Source: Ophiura sarsii
Lineage: Eukaryota > Echinodermata > Ophiuroidea > Amphilepidida > Ophiuridae
NCBI GenBank assembly: GCA_035610835.1
Contig: CM069455.1
Coordinates: 52,618,639-52,682,638, forward strand
Direction of reading: 5' to 3'
DNA length: 64,000 nt
Positions 58,916 to 64,000 of the stretch are shown here, piece by piece. The notes beneath the pieces were generated by a model, which made no database searches, was not told the origin of the DNA, and saw nothing but the letters and a program-made list of their open reading frames with translations. Both the position numbers and the translations under genes were made by a program. Each line of letters begins with the position of its first letter. Within the stretch, counting starts at the first letter, position 1.

Positions 58916-58930
58916 CCCCCCCCCCCCCCC
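58916..58930. repeat. Poly-C tract, 15 bases
   Basis: A 15-base C run followed by ACCCCC. Confidence 0.93.
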
Positions 58931-59365
58931 ACCCCCATGTAGAGAGTTGGTGTTTTTTATTTGTTTTTGTCATATTGAGTGTTGTTTTGTTCTATATAAT
59001 TACAAAAAATAAGCTCGATAGTTATTTTTCTAACATAAAATACATAATGTTGAGCTTGCGAGACCCCTCCTTTAAGGTCTTTAATCATCTGATGCTTTTA
59101 ACTTACAAATCTTTACATCCTTAGCACTATTGTTCTTCTTGTCTTGTTCCTGATTTGTTTGGGACACATATATAGCACTTTGTCTTTAAAAATGAATCCG
59201 CTTCAGTGTTAATCCAATTTTAATATCGCTGATAGGCTCAATAAATGATACATTTCTTCGCAACTAATCCACCGGTAATTCTCCGTCTTTTGATTTAAAT
59301 GGGGGTTCTCAATTACTCTTACTTGAGGCCATTTGAGCTATAGATATATTAAAAGACACATCCTC

Positions 59366-59640
59366 AGGATGAAATCAGCCTGTTCCTGTTTTGTTTTTCT
59401 TTGTTATCTGTGTTATGATGGATCAGTCAAGATTTCTTAAAGGGGCACTGAGAGATTACAGAGAAAAATGAAATTTAGAAAAAAATAATTGTTTCAATAG
59501 ATAGGATGAAATCAGCCTGTTCCAGTTTTGTTTTTCTTTGTTATCTGTGTTATAATGGACCTGCCAAGATTTCTTAAAGGGGCACTGAGAGATTACAGAG
59601 AAAAATTGAATTTGGGGAAACTAATTGTTTCAATAGCTAA
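59366..59640. repeat. 137-bp tandem duplication covering a MITE end
   Basis: Two copies, starting at 59366 and 59503, share GGATGAAATCAGCCTGTTCC and the family 3 terminus TTAAAGGGGCACTGAGAGAT (59437 and 59575). The left MITE end and its flank were duplicated together. Confidence 0.95.
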
Positions 59641-59932
59641 CGCTAAGGTATGTAGGAACCCTGAATGGTAATAATGTATGAGAAAGGGTTGAATGATGGC
59701 GCTAGAAAGATATTCGGTTGAATAAATTTATGTGGTGAGTGATGCTGATAATTTCAATGTGATGTACATTGAAATTACCAAATTTTAAAATTTTCCATGA
59801 CAGACAGCAATTAAAGTAAACCGTTTCATATGAGTTAGTATATGCCCAAGTATTACATAGGTGCAAAAAAAAACAGATTTTCCAGGAAAAAATTGAGTGC
59901 TCCCCTATACGTATCTCTCGATGCCCCTTTAA
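59575..59932. mobile_element. TTAA MITE, family 3, with duplicated left end
   Basis: Left TTAAAGGGGCACTGAGAGAT; inverted right TTAAAGGGGCATCGAGAGAT at 59913-59932. 358 bp from the inner left end, 496 bp from the outer one at 59437. Confidence 0.88.
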
Positions 59933-60212
59933 TGGGCTGCAATCAGCCCTTGGACCCAGTGTTTTGCCTAAGCCATATGATGTATTTATTACTGATTTGA
60001 GGCCCTGTAAAACTGGCATTTCAAAAGCTTTTTTTCTCTCAGAATCTAGGCCAAGTTAACATAAGCTCAACACACAATGTTATTTCTCTAACCCAGAAAA
60101 TGAAATTGTGTCAAATACGGCTCATATTGCACCAGAAAGTATCTGGAAACGTAAACTTTGTGGACCCACCAGCCGCAGGGGCTTTGTAGCTTGCAATGTG
60201 CACTATTATATA

Positions 60213-60903
60213 CAGGGTGTATCAAAAAAATTAGGACACTTTTTGACGATGGTTTAAATCCGTGTTAAATCACTGATGCATGACCAATTTTTATTTCAAT
60301 GTAAAGTACAACCGATAAAGATAAAATCCTGAAGAGATGAGAAAAATCCATCATTAATTAAGGAAATTGTGACCTATTAGGCAAGGCAATCTATTTTGTA
60401 GTATGTACAATGGTCATTCACACAGTAACAGTATAGTAACATGAACGCGCACACTATTTATGCCAATACCATGGTAATGAACCATCTACAATGGGTTCGA
60501 GAACTTTTTTAATTTGCACAGAATATGCATGCATCTGATTTGTGGATTATTTAGCCAGTATTGATTTGTGCCAGAATTAAATGGATTACCAAACTAATCT
60601 TTGCTATTGACTGATAGATTATTTTCTATGTTTATAATTATTGCAACGTACATGACGTATTGAAACGTAAACCATGCTATTTACTGGTCTATACATGTAA
60701 ATCCCATTGTACAAACCAGTAAATGACAGGGTTTACGCAAATTATGCTAGTTTTCTTATTTTTCATCGGATTTATCTCATATTTTCAGGATATCATAATA
60801 ATTAATTGGGCTTTACATTGAGACTAAATTGGTCATGGTCCAATGATTATAACAAGTATTACACCGCCATGAAAAAGTGTCCTAATTTTTTTGATACACC
60901 CTG
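60213..60903. mobile_element. Tc1/mariner-like MITE, 691 bp
   Basis: Near-perfect inverted ends of about 32 bp beginning CAGGGTGTATCAAAAAAATT, with TA on both sides (60211-60212 and 60904-60905). The interior is non-coding. The well-matched ends suggest it is among the younger insertions. Confidence 0.95.
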
Positions 60904-60905
60904 TA

Positions 60906-61472
60906 TACAGTTCATTTTCTGACGAGTCAAATTTCCCAATCTTTGTTCAATTTGACTCAATCAAAATATTCATTGTAAACACTGCTTAGCCCGCCTATTG
61001 AACACCCTTCTGGTAATTCAGTATTACATTTTACCATTTGTATCAATCAAATAAGACTAAATATGAGCAGATATTGAACAACATTGAATATGTAAATCCT
61101 AATTAGCATACAAGTATGTTTAGATAGAGTTAAGGGTGTGAAATAAATCTCAAAGGGCATTCTTATGAATGAAATGTTAGCTTTCATGCAATTGCTCTCT
61201 CTGAAATCTCCCCTTACCATGGATAAACATAGTATCAGCAAATATAGATGGGTTATTTCATTTGAAATTCATACATAACATTAATCGTCCCCACAGGGAG
61301 TGTGAATTTCAAATGGGTTTACCTGCATGGGGGACTCTGTTTCAAATCAACACTCCGTGTGTGGAAGATTATGGTCACATCTTCCATAGAAGGTGAATGG
61401 AATTTCAACTGGAACATCCCGATCATCCTTATAATCTTTACCTTTTCTAAAATGGAAAATTTTGGGTTAGGG
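60906..61472. other. Unassigned, with an inverted repeat
   Basis: ATTTGAAATTCA near 61260 and TGAATTTCAAAT near 61304 are inverted around GTCCCCACAGGGAG. No gene recognised. Confidence 0.45.
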
Positions 61473-61746
61473 TTAACCCTAACCATCCTCAATGCCGCAA
61501 ATGTGCACGGTAAAGTCTGTCTATGCCAGCTGGCGTGGCACTTTTTCGATGAAATAATGGCCCCAGGCTACATAGTCGGGCCACTACACTGGCCACTACA
61601 CTGGCCCGAGTATGGTTGGCCCCCCATTCGTCTGACAACCGAGAGGTTGTGGGTTCGAGCCCCGGTGGCGGCACCACTCTTTTTGTCCGCGTTTTTGTCG
61701 TTGAAAAAAAAATTCTTCAAAATGTGACTTAGGAGGTTAGGGTTAA
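61473..61746 (+). mobile_element. TTAA element with telomere-like ends and tRNA-like core, copy 2 (family 5)
   Basis: The left TTAACCCTAACCATCC is inverted at the right as ending GGTTAGGGTTAA. The core has a strong B box, GGGTTCGAGCCCC, near 61653-61665, within a tRNA-like stretch from about 61592. A 14-bp GGCCACTACACT repeat lies upstream of it. TTTTTCGATGAAAT and the terminal layout are shared with 37205-37469. Just outside the left end, GGTTAGGG makes the junction a palindrome. Opposite-strand frames here are artefacts. Confidence 0.85.
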
Positions 61747-63878
61747 AGTCAACTTCACTCACTGACACTCCTTACATCACACAATATTGTGATACCTCCT
61801 TAATTCGTTTCTGGTATTATTGTGCCTGTAGTAGCCCGATTAAGTACTTCATACCATTTTGTATTTTGGCAGTAGTACACTCCAAAAATACATATTGTCA
61901 TATTTTAGACCATATTATTGGATGATCCAATAAACTTTCACAGAGTTAAGAATTCTAGTTTGTGGGGGCTTTATTGAAATTTCTGTTTTGCATCTCATTT
62001 GCATGCTGTTTTAAGTTGAAATAATCAAAAATAATCAAAAATCATTTCAAAGCTCACAAATTAAAATCTTGCAGTCATTGATTGGTATCCCAAATCTGAA
62101 GGTAATGAATAATTGAATCTATTCTATTATAGTTTGATAAGTTCCAAATTTAGAAAAACATGCGTTTATTATCTCTCTGCGCGTAAAAGTAATCCAAGCG
62201 TACATGCGCTGTTTTGTCATACACAAGTGTCACGCATACGATTCACTAGCGTTTTGCACACCTACGCTCTTCTTAATTTATTCAATGCTGTAAACAGGTT
62301 TGCCAATTTGTATCGGACTGAACTATGTGATGATCCAAACTGTGATATCGCCCATGTTTCATGGTACACGTTACCAATGGATGAACACGCCCCTCTTCTT
62401 CCCCTCAATTTCCCCAGGTAGTTTGGAACTCTGGATTGAGTTTCAGTTTCTATACTAGCAACATTGCTGAAGGGTTGTTTGGAGAGATAGTAAGTACCTA
62501 TCAAATATTGATACAAGTTTCACGCTGTAGATAGCAGAGAACCTGGACCATACAAAGACACACACACTTCAGGGATTCCATACTTATCCACAATGGTGAT
62601 GGCAAAGAGAGGGGTAAAGACAATAAAAGCCTTCAATTATGTCCAATAATAAAATCTGTCTCTTCAAATATATGTTATGATATAATTTTTTAAGAGCGAA
62701 ATATAAGATAAAAGTGCTCAACAAAAGAAAGTCATACTTTTTGACCAATCAGAGTAGATATAGACATTTGGATGAATCTTTTTGGCACCATTTGGTACCA
62801 CATTTGCCACAAAACAACGAAGTAAAGCCATGATTAGCACTAGCTAATGAAAATCTGTGACATTTCCAAATTCGCATATTCAATACACTACATGGGAGAA
62901 AAGACCAAAGGTTACCAACACATATCCCAAATTTGTCACGTATTGATCACTGCACATTTCCCCTGCGCGGGCTAATTCAAATTTAAACCGTCATGCATGG
63001 GTAGTGTAGCGCGGTTGCAACTTGCAACGTGTGATCGATATCCCCAGCAGTCATCCAGGCCATGCAACATGTGCAATGCATACACAACATTTTCTCAGGT
63101 AACAGGTATTGGCAGTGCACAGTTTTATTTGGTGGTGTGCTCTCTACGATCATACAGTTTTATATATATTATTTTGATAATCCAAAGATGCTATCGAACG
63201 AAGCTTGATACAGTCTTGACTCTTGGTCATACAATACTGATACTTTAAATGAGATGTCTACTTTGGTTATACTAAAACACTCAAAAGGAGACCATAACTA
63301 CAAGTACTACCCTGGATAGAGACTCTTAAACATTTTCAGTTAGAAACAAATTGTTTGATCACTATTTATCTCAATTAGTTTAATTGTGCCCGTAGCTTTT
63401 ACTACCTCTTACATGTAATCAATGCGTCTACTTCTTGATCTTGATAAATGACTTCTTGCGTTCGGGCTTAAAACGGTTTGTTTCTTGCAGCGTGAAAATT
63501 GTAGAACCATTTCAATAAAATATTTAGTTTTTTATTTGAACAAAGGACACAAATTGAAATTCAAAATTATCAAAATAGATACATGATATTTTCATCAATA
63601 GGATATGGGTATTTTCACAGTAAACCAACACCAAATCCTGACATATGTCAAACAATTTCAAGCACAAAAAAAGCAATTGTGATTTTTTGATAATTTTAAC
63701 ATCCTTTTTAGCATTCATTTGCACTTGTAATAGAGCAATAGTTGGGTAAATCTCATCTTATGTGAAACTTTTGAAATTGACCTACAGCAAGACTATGGGA
63801 AATAATAGACAACGGTCGTAACATTGACATACATTTTGGACTAATTCCAAAGGCTGTAATTGAAAATGTTTGACATGC
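61747..63878. other. Unassigned sequence
   Basis: No gene recognised. A 102-codon frame at 62113-62421 ends near a CAGGTAG donor-like site but has no known motif. Its start resembles 52218-52300 at the DNA level. Confidence 0.4.
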
Positions 63879-64000
63879 TTAAAGGGGCATTGAGAGATGT
63901 ATCAATATACTAAATGAGCAAATAACGTAAAGAATAAGATAATCATCAACATAGCCCAAATCTAAAATGTCATACAATTTCGACATCGGCTTCATGCCAA
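63879..64000. mobile_element. TTAA MITE, family 3, left end, continues past window
   Basis: Begins TTAAAGGGGCATTGAGAGAT, matching the ends at 59575 and 25945. The right end would lie outside the window. Confidence 0.78.

Larger units (their letters stand above)
55669..59075. mobile_element. 3.4-kb TTAA element, family 4 long form
   Basis: The left about 190 bp (TTAAAGGAGGAGTCCCGCAAGC, then the arm with TGACGTCA at 55846-55853) and the right about 135 bp (ending CTTGCGAGACCCCTCCTTTAA) are the two arms of the short form at 36361-36778, now 3 kb apart. TTAA lies at both edges. The interior contains two further inverted-repeat units and a 101-codon frame at 57602-57907 with no recognisable family. 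It may be a longer parental element or a short form split by later insertions. Confidence 0.8.

Noticed and set aside
61489..61768. Minus-strand frames with a GLEPTTSRL phrase
   Set aside because: Same artefact, produced by the tRNA-like core of the family 5 element.

Overview
This window looks like gene-poor nuclear DNA from a large animal genome, most likely a marine deuterostome invertebrate such as an echinoderm. It is AT-rich. It holds no long open reading frame except one broken non-LTR retrotransposon tail. It is packed with satellites, minisatellites and short inverted-repeat transposons, and carries degenerate tRNA-derived sequences and poly-G/poly-C tracts. The palindrome TAGGCCTA occurs 17 times, where about one is expected from base composition. 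I associate this with echinoderm DNA from memory, so the taxon is an inference. No bacterial or viral gene was recognised.

Layout. 1-3570: a satellite with a unit near 180 bp and traces of a three-type higher order. 3.6-7.5 kb: foldback elements and short duplications. 7.5-15.3 kb: a more complex zone with a tRNA-Asn-like gene, two weak exon-like stretches and old duplications. 15.3-19.6 kb: a hAT-type miniature element with a perfect 8-bp target duplication, then a 3.7-kb element ending in TTAA. 19.9-20.9 kb: a 68-bp satellite. 22-31 kb: mariner-like, TTAA-type and TTA-flanked (Harbinger-like) elements, several inserted into local duplications that keep the empty site. 32.3-35.7 kb: a truncated LINE and an array carrying nuclear-receptor DR1 motifs. 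36-39.7 kb: foldback elements, a tRNA-bearing element with telomere-like ends, and about 670 bp of A/T-only repeats. 41-47.1 kb: dispersed element copies and tandem duplications. 47.8-50.5 kb: a 2.7-kb hAT-type element with a perfect 8-bp duplication. 52.5-53.7 kb: a 43-bp hairpin minisatellite. 55-64 kb: further TTAA elements, a mariner-like element and a second telomere-ended tRNA element.

The non-autonomous transposons fall into recognisable families by terminal sequence and target duplication. TTAA: six families, about 15 copies. TA: five or six elements. TTA: three elements. Eight-bp hAT-type duplication: three elements. No transposase was recognised in any of them, so they would need enzymes encoded elsewhere. 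The best candidates for something not previously described are the tRNA-containing elements with TTAACCCTAACCC ends, the long-inverted-repeat family present in both a 0.4-kb and a 3.4-kb form, the tandem array of DR1 motifs, and the insertions whose empty sites survive beside them.
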